From: Acidobacteriota bacterium
Lineage (GTDB): Bacteria > Acidobacteriota > Terriglobia > Terriglobales > Acidobacteriaceae
Length of the DNA stretch: 64,000 bases
Direction of reading: 5' to 3'
Assembly: GCA_023410055.1 (NCBI GenBank)
Contig: JAEYQK010000039.1
Coordinates: 62,001 to 126,000, forward strand
In this document: one piece after another, positions 1 through 8,400 of the stretch
How positions within the stretch are numbered: the stretch's first letter is position 1
Layout: every line of letters begins with the position of its first letter
The notes under the pieces: model-generated
Told to the model about the DNA's origin: nothing
Database searches by the model: none
The model's input: the letters and a program-made list of their open reading frames with translations, nothing else
Position numbers and translations under genes: made by a program

Positions 1-1
1 T

Positions 2-361
2 ACAACTACTCTGCTTTCGGTCGACAGTAGTGGACTGAAAACAGTTGAGGCATTCGACTTTTATCGAAAAGCAAGAACTCCGATCGCAGTGGCGGCCAAC
101 TCGAAGTCGGGCTGGAAAGAAGTGCCACGCCAAGGCAAGGTGGACCTGCTTGCGTTCTACTGCGCTGCAAACTTGAATGCGCTCACCTACATCCCGCGAT
201 ACAACGGGAGTTCGATCGATCAGCTGCCCAAAGATGTTTTTCTTGTCCACTACGTGCGCTATCGCTTCGACGGCGATGCGTGGACTAGGTTCGAACGAGT
301 AGAGCCCGGTTATTGGGAAAGCAATCAGCCGTTTCCATCCGACTCCAGCTTCCCTGAATAG
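2..361 (+). CDS. Hypothetical protein, C-terminal part (cut by window edge)
   Basis: The reading frame is open from base 2 without a stop to a TAG at 359-361, so the gene begins left of the window and 119 residues are visible. The GTG at 89 is possible, but the preceding 29 codons also look coding, so I treat the gene as truncated by the edge. The visible part is a soluble mixed alpha/beta sequence with many aromatic residues (for example YVRYRFDGDAWTRFE). It has no recognisable motif, and I do not recognise the family. A hairpin repeat follows about 20 bp after the stop. Confidence 0.6.
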   Translation, partial: TTTLLSVDSSGLKTVEAFDFYRKARTPIAVAANSKSGWKEVPRQGKVDLLAFYCAANLNALTYIPRYNGSSIDQLPKDVFLVHYVRYRFDGDAWTRFERVEPGYWESNQPFPSDSSFPE

Positions 362-383
362 ATCTACGAAATAGACCAGCCCT

Positions 384-484
384 TGTCATTCCGAGCATAG
401 CGAGGAATCCCTACCCTGACCAAGCTTCATGGTCGTGAAAGGGATTCCTCACCCCGCTCAAAGCGCGGGGTTCGGAATGACAAC
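384..484. repeat. Interspersed palindromic repeat (GGATTCC...GGAATGAC type)
   Basis: The left arm (ttgtcattccgagc, ending in gaggaatccct) pairs with the right arm (agggattcctc, ending in ttcggaatgacaa) around a short loop containing aagcttcat. An internal smaller hairpin (ccccgctcaaagcgcgggg) sits at 452-470. Elements of this kind, with GGATTCCTC and CGGAATGAC, are common between genes in Acidobacteriota and some other soil bacteria. It lies between the first partial gene and the DUF2207 gene and could end transcription of the former. Confidence 0.75.
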
Positions 485-580
485 CGTAACGCTGATGCTT
501 CTCGAGAATTCCATTGCGAATCCCTGACCTTAACGGGACAATGTGAGGCATCGTGCCCGGATTCCTTACGCTTCCGAACT

Positions 581-620
581 GGTGCCCCACATCTGCCCGC
601 GTTTGGCAGATGTGGGTCGT
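581..620. repeat. Palindromic repeat overlapping a gene start
   Basis: The segment begins ggtgccccacatctgcc and ends ggcagatgtgggtcg, giving an inverted repeat with cccacatctgcc and ggcagatgtggg as arms. A closely similar copy lies at 26782-26821 after larE, so this is an interspersed element. Here it covers the most plausible start codons of the DUF2207 gene (GTG 553, ATG 610, ATG 622). Confidence 0.7.
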
Positions 621-2283
621 GATGTGGGCTATCGCTCTCGTCTGTCCTCTCTCCGCTCACGCCCAGCGGCCAATCACGAATTTTCAGTCGGACATCCGTA
701 TCAACGAAGATGGGTCGGCACTCGTACTCGAGAGCTACGAGTTTGCGACGCCAGCCGGCAGCTTCGACCGCAGAATCGTCACTGACACTCCCGGCACTTT
801 CGGCAACCGCAGCTACCTCATCGATATTGCCGTCGTAGATGACGATCGCGGCAAATATCTCCGCTACCATGCCCGATACGCGTCCGATGAGCTGATCATC
901 CACGTGCCGAGCACTGGCCCAAGACTGCAGATTGTCTACAAGATCCGCAACGCCGTCCGGTTCGGCAGCCAGAACGACGAGTTCCTGTGGATCGCGAATG
1001 AACCGAGCTCTGCTACCGAAACGGCTGGGTTCAAGGTGGTGCTGCCCGATGCCGCTGCGGGACAGATTCGCGTACAGACCTTTCTCCGCGACGGCGGACG
1101 CAACGCGAGAACGGCGCTCTGGTCCTACAACGGCGGAGTCGTGGCAACAACCAGCGGCGCTTCAGCCGAATCGATCTCACCGGGGCCATTGCTGCCCGGC
1201 GTGGGCGTGGTGATGCACGTCTCGGTCCCTTCAGGCATCCTCGAACAGCCCGGCATTTTCACTCGCCTTGAATGGTTTCTGCGTGCGAACCCGATCGTGT
1301 TTCTGCCGATCTGCGTGTTCGCAATTATGTACACGATCTGGTACATCAAGCGGAGGAAGAGCGACCCCGGGATGTCGATCGCGCCTCTCTACGACCCGCC
1401 GGAAGGCCTGACTCCGGCTGAAGTCGGCACGCTTGTCGACGACACGCTCGATCCGCGCGACGTTACCGCGACGCTGATTGATCTGGCGGTTCGCGGATAC
1501 GTAAAGCTCGAACGAACCACTCCTGAACACGGCGCGCTAGGCAAGCGCGAGGATTACTTCGTTCGCCTGCTCAAGCCCAAGGAGCAGTGGTTTGACCTGA
1601 AGCCGCATGAGACCACGATGATGTTCCACACCTTCTATGGTGGACAGTGGACGCAACTCTCAAGCCTGCGGCTGCGATTCCCGGACATCGTTCCCTACAT
1701 GCGGACCAGTGTTTTCACCAGTCTGAAGCGGGCCGGGATGTACCGAGTCACCCCCGACAACGTCGTTGTTCAGCACCAGAGCATACTGGGGATCGTTTAC
1801 CTGGCGTTCTGGATCCTGCCGCAGATTCCGTGGGCGTCAATCCCCTTCTCGATTTCGCTGACATCTACCTCAACGGTCCTGAGCCTGATCGCGTCCATCG
1901 TGATCGTGTTCTTACTCGGTCGCAAGTCGTCGCCGAAAACGATGCGCGGCATGAGAGCCTACGTCGCAATACGGGGCTTTGAGGAGTTCATCAAAACCGT
2001 CGAAGCCGACAGACTCAAGCGCATGCAGCCCGGTCTCTTCGAAAAGTACTTGCCTTATGCGATGGCTTTGGGCATCGAACATCGCTGGACGAAGGCCTTC
2101 GAAGGCATCGCCGTCCCGACACCAGAGTGGATCGAGTCGGCCGACGACCTGTTCGACGCTGTTGCGTTCGGCCACCGCCTCGAATCCGTGCTGGCCAGCG
2201 CGGCGCTGTCCGTCCCGCGCGGCCGCCTCCCGATGCCGATCGCCGAAGTCTTCGGCGCGGCAATCGGCAAGTCAGCCGATTAG
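610..2283 (+). CDS. DUF2207 domain membrane protein
   Basis: Predicted exported and membrane-anchored protein of about 557 residues. From ATG 610 the protein starts with a signal peptide (VVMWAIALVCPLSAHAQ). A beta-rich extracytoplasmic DUF2207 domain follows, then a transmembrane segment near residues 230-250 (IVFLPICVFAIMYTIWYI), a cytoplasmic domain with the family motif LTPAEVGTL and VTATLIDLAVRGY, and a hydrophobic pair near 400-450. The frame also permits GTG 553, but that would put 19 residues before the signal peptide, encoded by a palindromic repeat. ATG 622 is also possible. The family is widespread and its function unknown. The gene appears monocistronic. Confidence 0.8.
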   Translation: MWVVMWAIALVCPLSAHAQRPITNFQSDIRINEDGSALVLESYEFATPAGSFDRRIVTDTPGTFGNRSYLIDIAVVDDDRGKYLRYHARYASDELIIHVPSTGPRLQIVYKIRNAVRFGSQNDEFLWIANEPSSATETAGFKVVLPDAAAGQIRVQTFLRDGGRNARTALWSYNGGVVATTSGASAESISPGPLLPGVGVVMHVSVPSGILEQPGIFTRLEWFLRANPIVFLPICVFAIMYTIWYIKRRKSDPGMSIAPLYDPPEGLTPAEVGTLVDDTLDPRDVTATLIDLAVRGYVKLERTTPEHGALGKREDYFVRLLKPKEQWFDLKPHETTMMFHTFYGGQWTQLSSLRLRFPDIVPYMRTSVFTSLKRAGMYRVTPDNVVVQHQSILGIVYLAFWILPQIPWASIPFSISLTSTSTVLSLIASIVIVFLLGRKSSPKTMRGMRAYVAIRGFEEFIKTVEADRLKRMQPGLFEKYLPYAMALGIEHRWTKAFEGIAVPTPEWIESADDLFDAVAFGHRLESVLASAALSVPRGRLPMPIAEVFGAAIGKSAD

Positions 2284-2384
2284 CGTTACAAGAACTTGCG
2301 GCCCCTTTGCGAGAGACGGCGTGCTTACGTTCAAGCTGCTGACCGGCGCGGAGCGGATGCAGATCGTGTCGATGGAGCCGTGAG

Positions 2385-2708
2385 TCACAGTGCCTGGAGA
2401 AGGTCGTTGATGTTTGCCTTGTTCACGGTGGGATCATTGGGCCGATAACGAACTGCGATGAAATCGCCTTCGCGAATTCCGTGCAGGCCGTCGATGGCAT
2501 CGGCTATGGGCACACCGTTGAACATGCTGGAGGACGCCTCGCCTGTGTATGGCTCTCCCGAAACAGAGAATTTGTACGTGACAACTAGTCGTGCTTCATA
2601 GTCGCTGCCGAAACAGCTATCAACGGTCACGCCAGTCACTTCGCCATCGGCGGTGGGCCAGCACCTGGAGAAGAGCTTCGAAAGCGAGTTGTAGATATCT
2701 TGGAACAT
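2385..2708 (-). CDS. DUF3592-like small protein
   Basis: Small protein of about 107 residues from the ATG at 2708; an upstream TTG at 2759 would add 17 unlikely residues. The central part (ARLVVTYKFSVSGEPYTG) and the ending FIAVRYRPNDPTVNKAN follow the pattern of DUF3592 proteins, in which a beta-rich extracytoplasmic domain ends in VxYnPxnP. The flanking transmembrane helices usual for DUF3592 are absent, so this may be a minimal or truncated member. No clear Shine-Dalgarno sequence is seen. It lies alone between the DUF2207 gene (convergent) and the TldD/TldE-like pair. Confidence 0.55.
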   Translation of the reverse strand: MFQDIYNSLSKLFSRCWPTADGEVTGVTVDSCFGSDYEARLVVTYKFSVSGEPYTGEASSSMFNGVPIADAIDGLHGIREGDFIAVRYRPNDPTVNKANINDLLQAL

Positions 2709-2798
2709 CAAATCGTTATTGAATGAAGAAGGATTGCACCAGAGTGGCGGCTGATGCAACGTTTTTTCGCGCAGTATTGTGGTGCAGAGGAGAAGCAG

Positions 2799-2830
2799 AG
2801 ATCCTTCGGCTTCGCCTCAGGATGACAGGC
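2799..2830. repeat. Short hairpin repeat (ATCCTTCGGCTTCGCC type)
   Basis: The sequence atccttcggcttcgcc followed by tcaggatgacagg forms a small hairpin with atcct/aggat ends. It resembles interspersed GGATGACA-ended elements frequent in Acidobacteriota intergenic DNA. Only one copy of this form is in the window. Confidence 0.4.
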
Positions 2831-2848
2831 GCATTGTGGATGGTCAGC

Positions 2849-2880
2849 AAAAAGGCCAGTGAATGCGGCATTCACTGGCC
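2849..2880 (-). terminator. Rho-independent terminator after the TldE/TldD-like genes
   Basis: On the minus strand a 12-bp perfect stem (ggccagtgaatg / cattcactggcc) with a 3-nt loop is followed by TTTTT. It lies 24 bp beyond the stop of the minus-strand gene at 2904, so it should end the two-gene transcript 6353-2904. Confidence 0.85.
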
Positions 2881-2903
2881 TAAAGGGGTGCTGCTGAAAA
2901 TGA

Positions 2904-4649
2904 CTACTTCGCTAGAGCCGTCGGTGTTGAATTCATCAGGGGCGAGGCGATGACGGGCGGCTTCGGCATCGGGCCGCCCGGCTTCCTCAATGAGACTTCT
3001 TCGAAGAGAAGTGGCGGAACCATGTAGGAGATGATCGAGGAGCCGCCGCGGCCTCCGCTTACGATGGATCCGATGATCTGGATGAAGGCGCCGTTGAAGG
3101 CGACCTGCTGATTGCCTGCGGCAAGGATGTCTTTAAAACCGGCCAGCGTAAGGGGCGCTATATCGGCGCGGGCGAGTTCTTCGTGGCCATCGGCATAGAC
3201 CCTGTAGACGCCGAGATTTCCGCCGCTCGCGTTCGCTGACATCATGCGAGCCGCCATCCGTGTCATTCCGCTCAGGCCGGTGTTGCCCGCGTGGCGAACG
3301 ACAATGCCGTAGTCGTAGCCGCGTTTCTTGGCGAGCGTCAGCAATTGCTGGCGAAGCTCTGCGTTCGTCTTGCCCGACTTTGAGCTGACGTAGAGATTCG
3401 AGGGCGTTGGTCCACCCGGGCCAGCGTTGCCGGTGGTGGCGCTGGTCTGGGCGGTAGGCGTACGGGTGGCCAGAATGTTCTGCAGGATTCCGCCCTCGAT
3501 GATGCTGATCTTCTGCGGCGTTGTCCCCTCGTCGTCAATGACGGTCGTTCCGACCAGCGTCATGCCTTCAAACGATGTGGGCTTCGGATCATCAATGACA
3601 TCGAAGCTTTCCGGCAGGACGCGGCCTCCGATGCGATCGGCCAGCGATGCGCCGAACTGCTCCAAAACTTGCTGCACCTGGCTTTCGAACTGCGGCTCGT
3701 CGCTGATGGGGAGTCGCCCGGCAACTAGGGCTGGCGCGAACACCTGGGCAAACAACTGTGGCGCAGCCTCGTCTTCGAAGAGCACGGGGCCGTTGTAGCG
3801 TTCGACCAGAGGGGCCGTGCGAAGGGCCTTCAGACGAACGAGCATATCGCGGGTACGCTGCTGAAGCGCTTCGCCCGAGAGCTTGTCTAGTGAGGTCTCG
3901 TAGACCTGGAACGAGTCCTCAAGGGGTGTGCCGTCTGTTGCTAGCGTTTGAGCGCCGACGCTGACGACGATTACGGGTTCTGCGCGCGTGAACGAAGTCC
4001 CTTCACTGTCGAGGAAGCGTACGTAGTTGCTGACCACCATCACGCTGGTGCCGGAAGCAACGATCTCTGGCGAGCCGACGAAAACCGCCGAGATGTCCTT
4101 GGCGAGCTTTTCCAGGCTCGGAACATCAGGCTTGAGAATCACCTGGTCCTGGTGGAAGGTGTTCGGCGTGCCCTTGATGAAGTCCGCCAGTTCGGACTGG
4201 CCCTGTCGTCGTTCCATGGCAGATTTCTTGGCGGAGAACTCAGCCGTCGCCGCTTTGTATTGGGCGTCGGTGGCAAGCCACATCGCACGACGGATTTCAT
4301 CGTAATCATCGTCGACGGGCAGTCCAACAGGTCTTGATCCAGCCGTGGCGCTGAGGAAGTTCGAGTTGTCGAATTTGTAGTCGCCGACCCGCACCTGGGG
4401 GTTGAACGAGCGATAGTGCGTGTTCGTGGAGCCGCTCAGTTCTCCCAAGGTCGCGGCGACGTTCGTCATGTAAGTGTCGTCGACACGGTATGCGATGAAG
4501 TAGGGCTTCTCGAGTTTTTCCAGGCGTAACTGGCTCATCGAGCGCGACAGTTCGTCGCGCATCGCCTTCATGACGATGTCTTCCTGGGCGGCTGCCAGTT
4601 GCGCAAGCGCGATTAAGAGCAACGAAGTAATTAGGAGTGCGCGTTTCAT
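2904..4649 (-). CDS. Exported TldE/PmbA-like protein (metalloprotease family U62)
   Basis: Protein of 581 residues with a clear signal peptide (MKRALLITSLLLIALAQLAAAQ). The rest follows the TldD/PmbA fold, with the C-terminal elements FEGMTLVGTTVIDDEGT and YRVYADGHEEL shared with its neighbour. It has no HExxxH zinc motif. In TldD/TldE complexes TldE is the inactive partner that shapes the substrate channel, and this gene plausibly plays that role for the metal-binding protein encoded just upstream (gap 15 bp, same operon). A Gly-rich stretch (GSIVSGGRGGSS) lies near the C-terminus. SD GAGGA lies 10 nt before the ATG. A cytoplasmic TldE would lack a signal peptide, so an envelope role is inferred. 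Confidence 0.8.
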   Translation of the reverse strand: MKRALLITSLLLIALAQLAAAQEDIVMKAMRDELSRSMSQLRLEKLEKPYFIAYRVDDTYMTNVAATLGELSGSTNTHYRSFNPQVRVGDYKFDNSNFLSATAGSRPVGLPVDDDYDEIRRAMWLATDAQYKAATAEFSAKKSAMERRQGQSELADFIKGTPNTFHQDQVILKPDVPSLEKLAKDISAVFVGSPEIVASGTSVMVVSNYVRFLDSEGTSFTRAEPVIVVSVGAQTLATDGTPLEDSFQVYETSLDKLSGEALQQRTRDMLVRLKALRTAPLVERYNGPVLFEDEAAPQLFAQVFAPALVAGRLPISDEPQFESQVQQVLEQFGASLADRIGGRVLPESFDVIDDPKPTSFEGMTLVGTTVIDDEGTTPQKISIIEGGILQNILATRTPTAQTSATTGNAGPGGPTPSNLYVSSKSGKTNAELRQQLLTLAKKRGYDYGIVVRHAGNTGLSGMTRMAARMMSANASGGNLGVYRVYADGHEELARADIAPLTLAGFKDILAAGNQQVAFNGAFIQIIGSIVSGGRGGSSIISYMVPPLLFEEVSLRKPGGPMPKPPVIASPLMNSTPTALAK

Positions 4650-4664
4650 GTTTGCTGGATTCCT

Positions 4665-6353
4665 CTATTTGCCCTCTGTCATTGGCGACGGCAGTATCGG
4701 TTTGCGTTCCTCGGACTTATCTTTGCGCTGGACTTCAATCTGATCGAGCAAGAGTCCGGGAGCAGTGGCCGAGACCGGGACCCATCCTGATTCGGCTCCG
4801 CAAACACCGTTGAATACTTCTGGCTGATCGTCAGACGCCGAGATCTTGCTGAACGCGATGAGAGGTGTGCCGATCAGGTCGAGTCCGCGAACGAGTTCCT
4901 CGCGACCGTCGGGATAAATGCGATAGACCAGCGTCGGCTTCACGGCGAACGAATTCGGCATCGCACGCGCGGTGAAGGTGAAGCCGCCTTCGATGTCATC
5001 GAAGAAGAGGCCGTAAGGCTTCTTCGCCTGCTTGACCTTCTCAATCAGCATCTTCTTCAGCTGTTCTCGCGAGACGGTCTTCGACGTTTCGACGATCAGG
5101 TTCGACTGACGGGCGGCGACGTCGTTGCCTTGCTGGCGGCGACCGTGGCCGTTCGATTCGGTGAACTGATCTACAGGCGAGCGCGACATCAGGAACGTCT
5201 TAAAGACGCCTTTGTCTACGACGGTTACGCGACGCGCCTTCACGCCTTCGTCATCGTAGGGGTAATAACCTACAAGGTCCGTCTTGCCGAACTTCTGCAT
5301 GGTCGGATCGGAATAGACTGAGAGGAATTTCGGCAGGATCGGTTGATTGATTCTCTTCTTGAATGTCTGGGCATCTTCCTCGTTCTTCAGGCGCGCGCCC
5401 TCGACGCGGTGTCCGAAGATTTCGTGGAAGAAAACGGCGCTGGCACGGCCCGAGAGGATCGCCGGTCCAGTGTAGGGTTCGGCAACCGGCGCCTTCTGAA
5501 GGGCCATGAGCGTCTTGCCCATTTCGGTTACGGTCTTTGTAACCTCTTCGTCGCTCGGCAGTCCTTCGGGAGTGAAGGACATGTAGCTGCGATACTGGCT
5601 GAGAACTTCGCCATCTTCGGCGCGAACGGTAGCCTGAATCGTCAGGTGGTAGAGAGGCATGGAGATGCGAATCTCGGCACCATCGGTATTCACGTAACGG
5701 CGCGTCTCGGCCTCGGCCGTCGCACGAACCACCGCGGAAAGAAGTTCGGGGAACGAACGGAAGCCGCGTCCGTACTTGCGAACCTTGTCCTCCCATGCAG
5801 CACGATCGAAATTGATCGTGGCCAGCGACTCGTAGTACTTGTCGGCTGGAGCGGTCGAGAAGTCGGGCGACTTGTCTTCCTCGTCTACCTTGATTTCCTT
5901 GTTGGTCTTGATGGCCTGAAGAGACTGGACTGCGGCTTTATAGTGGCGATCGGTTTCCAGCCAGAGCGCGACCGAAAGCGGCTGCGCGCCGTCTTCGATA
6001 GGAATCGTCGTACGGAACTGGCCGAAGCGTCCTTCGCCATAGCCGCCCATGCCACGATGGGTATTGTCGAGCTTGTAGTCGCCGACGCGGAGGTCGAGAT
6101 CGAGTACGCGCGTGCGGTCATCGGAGCTGCCAGCCAGCGCTCCGAACGACGACGACACATTGATAGCGCGGTTGTCCGTCAGCTCATACGAGATGAAATA
6201 TGGAGCAACCGGCTGCGACTTCAGGGTGGCAAACGAGCGCGTCAGCTCGGACTTCATGGTGTCGAGCACCGGGTCGGGCGCCGCGTTTTGCTGCGCGAAG
6301 CAGAATGTGGCAAATAGGAGAACCAGGATCAGAGCCGTATAGCGAAGCCGCAC
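4665..6353 (-). CDS. Exported TldD-like metalloprotease
   Basis: Member of the TldD/PmbA family with the zinc motif HEIFGH (about residues 310-315 from the chosen start), so probably the catalytic subunit of a TldD/TldE-type pair. The chosen start is GTG 6353, preceded by GAGG at good spacing, which gives a signal peptide (LRYTALILVLLFATFCFAQ). The TTG at 6374 is the other option. The protein has about 562 residues, longer than the roughly 480 of cytoplasmic TldD; the extra length includes the leader and an N-terminal region around NKEIKVDEEDKSPDF. The downstream gene encodes the motif-less partner. Cytoplasmic homologues process peptides such as microcin B17; the substrate here is unknown and presumably periplasmic. 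Confidence 0.85.
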   Translation of the reverse strand: MRLRYTALILVLLFATFCFAQQNAAPDPVLDTMKSELTRSFATLKSQPVAPYFISYELTDNRAINVSSSFGALAGSSDDRTRVLDLDLRVGDYKLDNTHRGMGGYGEGRFGQFRTTIPIEDGAQPLSVALWLETDRHYKAAVQSLQAIKTNKEIKVDEEDKSPDFSTAPADKYYESLATINFDRAAWEDKVRKYGRGFRSFPELLSAVVRATAEAETRRYVNTDGAEIRISMPLYHLTIQATVRAEDGEVLSQYRSYMSFTPEGLPSDEEVTKTVTEMGKTLMALQKAPVAEPYTGPAILSGRASAVFFHEIFGHRVEGARLKNEEDAQTFKKRINQPILPKFLSVYSDPTMQKFGKTDLVGYYPYDDEGVKARRVTVVDKGVFKTFLMSRSPVDQFTESNGHGRRQQGNDVAARQSNLIVETSKTVSREQLKKMLIEKVKQAKKPYGLFFDDIEGGFTFTARAMPNSFAVKPTLVYRIYPDGREELVRGLDLIGTPLIAFSKISASDDQPEVFNGVCGAESGWVPVSATAPGLLLDQIEVQRKDKSEERKPILPSPMTEGK

Positions 6354-6450
6354 GTGCACCTCTTCCAAGAACAATCAACCAATATTCTGTACAAAATAGT
6401 GGGAATACATGTTTATCACACGACAAAGACACTGCATATGCAAATAGAAA

Positions 6451-6480
6451 CCGTGCGTGAAAGAAAAGTTCCACGCACGG
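6451..6480 (-). terminator. Probable terminator after thyX
   Basis: Perfect 9-bp inverted repeat (ccgtgcgtg / cacgcacgg) with a 12-nt loop, located 31 bp beyond the thyX stop on the minus strand and followed by TTTCTATTTG. The T-tract is interrupted, so termination may be partial. Confidence 0.65.
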
Positions 6481-6510
6481 TGAAAGATACGAGTAAATAG
6501 GAGAAACGAC

Positions 6511-8103
6511 CTAGCGTTTCAGCAGGTCCACGGGCTCGCGCACGTCGGTGACACGCATGTGCTGCGCGAGTGACGGATGCCGCTTCACGACCGCCTCGTA
6601 CATCTTGTAGGCGATGTTGCGGTACGAGAAGTGGCCAGCAGGCGTCGTGCGCAACTCGGTGATGTAGGCCACCTCCGCCAGGTCCATCTTGAAGAGCGTG
6701 CGCTTGCGGTAGGCCAGCGGCATCAGGTACTGCCACTCGTAACTTGGTGCGACCTTCGCCTTGTCCTTTTCCTCGCGGTTATGGCCTTTCTTGGCCTTAG
6801 GCTCTTCGTTCAGTGCGACGGCAATCTTGTGTGCGGCCTCGCCGATGCGCTGCATGGTTTGACTGTAACGGTCGGCGTGCCCGGCAGCGGTGATGTCTGC
6901 GGGCGTATCGAAACCGTGTGCGAACGTAAATCCCTGGTGCAACTGCACGCAGCGGCGATGGCGGTGAAGATCGCGGAATCCGCCTACGTCCATGAGGACA
7001 TCGAAGCGGAATTTCTGTCCGGCACAGAACGCGCGTAGCAGTTCGTCGTGTTTGCCACGGTGCTTGGTCCCGAGGGCCGTGATCTCTGCGCGCTGATGCG
7101 CCGAAAGGGAGACGACCTTGCGCCGAATCTGCCGGTACGAATAGTTGCAGTGCTCGTAAAGGAGCGAGGTCGGGACTTCGACTTCCAGTGTCTCGTCGTC
7201 GAGCAGATCGACTTCGGGCGCCGTTTCTACTTCCTCATCTTTGAACAGCTCTCGCGCGGCGTGCTCGAGTTCCTTACGCGTCTCCATTATGTATGGATTC
7301 GGGTCGGCATACTTGACGAGCGTCGGCGCGACGCGAACGTCCTTCAGCGTAAGCTCATACAGCTTGTCGGCGAGATCACGGTCCTGAAGCTGCTCAAGAG
7401 CTTCGCGCAACTTTCCTCCACGGACGTTGTAAGCCGCGGTAACCGCCGCTTCCTTCAGCTTGCGTCCGAGGGCGCGCACTTCGGGATGAGTATGGGAGAG
7501 CAACCGAGCGACCTGAGTCTCGAGCGTTCGCGCGTTGACGATCTGCCCAAGCGAAGTGTTGGTCGCCAGTGGCAGCAGATAGCGCGCGATGTCAAAGGCC
7601 CTTGCTCGCAGCGTCCGCTCGTAGGCCTCCTCTTTCATGTTGTCTGGACGCGGCGTGCGATCCGAGAGATAACGGAACATCTCGTCGGAGAAAAAACGAT
7701 ACTCGCTGAACAGGAAGTCTATGGCCGCAGAGTAGAGCTTGTTCACGACGGGAGCGTCGTCGAAGTCGGGCAGGTAGTAGTCAGGATGCGAGAAGTCCTG
7801 ATAGCGCGTTGAGCGCTCCTGTCCATCCCAACGCTGCTCGTCCTCAAGAATGATCGCCGCCAGCAGAGAGAGCTTCTCCACGGCCATGGCAATATGGGCG
7901 AGGTCGGCAATGGACCGATGTCCGTACTGGAAATAGAAGGTGTTCAGGAACTTCTCGGCACTCTGCTCGCTGATCTCGGCCAGCGTCTCCTTCAAGGACA
8001 GTGCAGAGCGCGAGTATTTGGCCATCGCGTAGGCCTGTACTTCTGGTTCCACGCCAAAAACTGCGTATACCTGCGTCGCGTCATTCATTTTCGAATCGGA
8101 CAT
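6511..8103 (-). CDS. thyX: FAD-dependent thymidylate synthase, tandem ThyX domains
   Basis: Flavin-dependent dUMP methylation for dTMP synthesis. At 530 residues it is about twice the usual ThyX length (about 220-300) and contains two ThyX-like halves. The N-terminal half has YGHRSIAD (60-67), a modified signature QRWDGQERSTRYQ (90-102) and the C-terminal ThyX helix pattern ARYLLPLATNT. The C-terminal half has DLHRHRRCVQLHQ (378-390), closer to the canonical RHRxxSxxxxSxR, and YLMPLAYRKRTLF. Neither half carries the signature intact, so the active site may be built from both. No thyA is visible in the window. A TANNNT box (TAACCT) lies 7 nt before the ATG. A hairpin follows the gene. Confidence 0.85.
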   Translation of the reverse strand: MSDSKMNDATQVYAVFGVEPEVQAYAMAKYSRSALSLKETLAEISEQSAEKFLNTFYFQYGHRSIADLAHIAMAVEKLSLLAAIILEDEQRWDGQERSTRYQDFSHPDYYLPDFDDAPVVNKLYSAAIDFLFSEYRFFSDEMFRYLSDRTPRPDNMKEEAYERTLRARAFDIARYLLPLATNTSLGQIVNARTLETQVARLLSHTHPEVRALGRKLKEAAVTAAYNVRGGKLREALEQLQDRDLADKLYELTLKDVRVAPTLVKYADPNPYIMETRKELEHAARELFKDEEVETAPEVDLLDDETLEVEVPTSLLYEHCNYSYRQIRRKVVSLSAHQRAEITALGTKHRGKHDELLRAFCAGQKFRFDVLMDVGGFRDLHRHRRCVQLHQGFTFAHGFDTPADITAAGHADRYSQTMQRIGEAAHKIAVALNEEPKAKKGHNREEKDKAKVAPSYEWQYLMPLAYRKRTLFKMDLAEVAYITELRTTPAGHFSYRNIAYKMYEAVVKRHPSLAQHMRVTDVREPVDLLKR

Positions 8104-8400
8104 GCAAGAAAGGTTAGCAGCGGTGAGTGGCCAGTGACCAGTGCTTAGTGCGAAACTTGGGGTTAAAGATGCCTAAAGACGCCTTCAGCGCGTTCTGGCC
8201 TCGTACCAGCGTGTACTGCCGCGAGCGGTTACCGAAGGTTACTTCCGGGTGACCATTCGCTGCTGCGGGATACCGTTCGGTGGTAATTTCCAGCCACTCG
8301 GGTGTACTTTCGTGGTAATCTTTAGTCACCCATTTGGTGTTTGATTCCGCCGATCCCGGCAAGTGTTAGAGACTTTTTGTTTTTTGTTCGTGAATCTGGA

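Noticed and set aside
5343..6317. 324-codon open frame on the plus strand opposite the TldD-like gene
   Set aside because: It is fully antisense to a gene with signal peptide and HEIFGH motif; high GC leaves such mirror frames open, and the product is Arg-rich with no motif.
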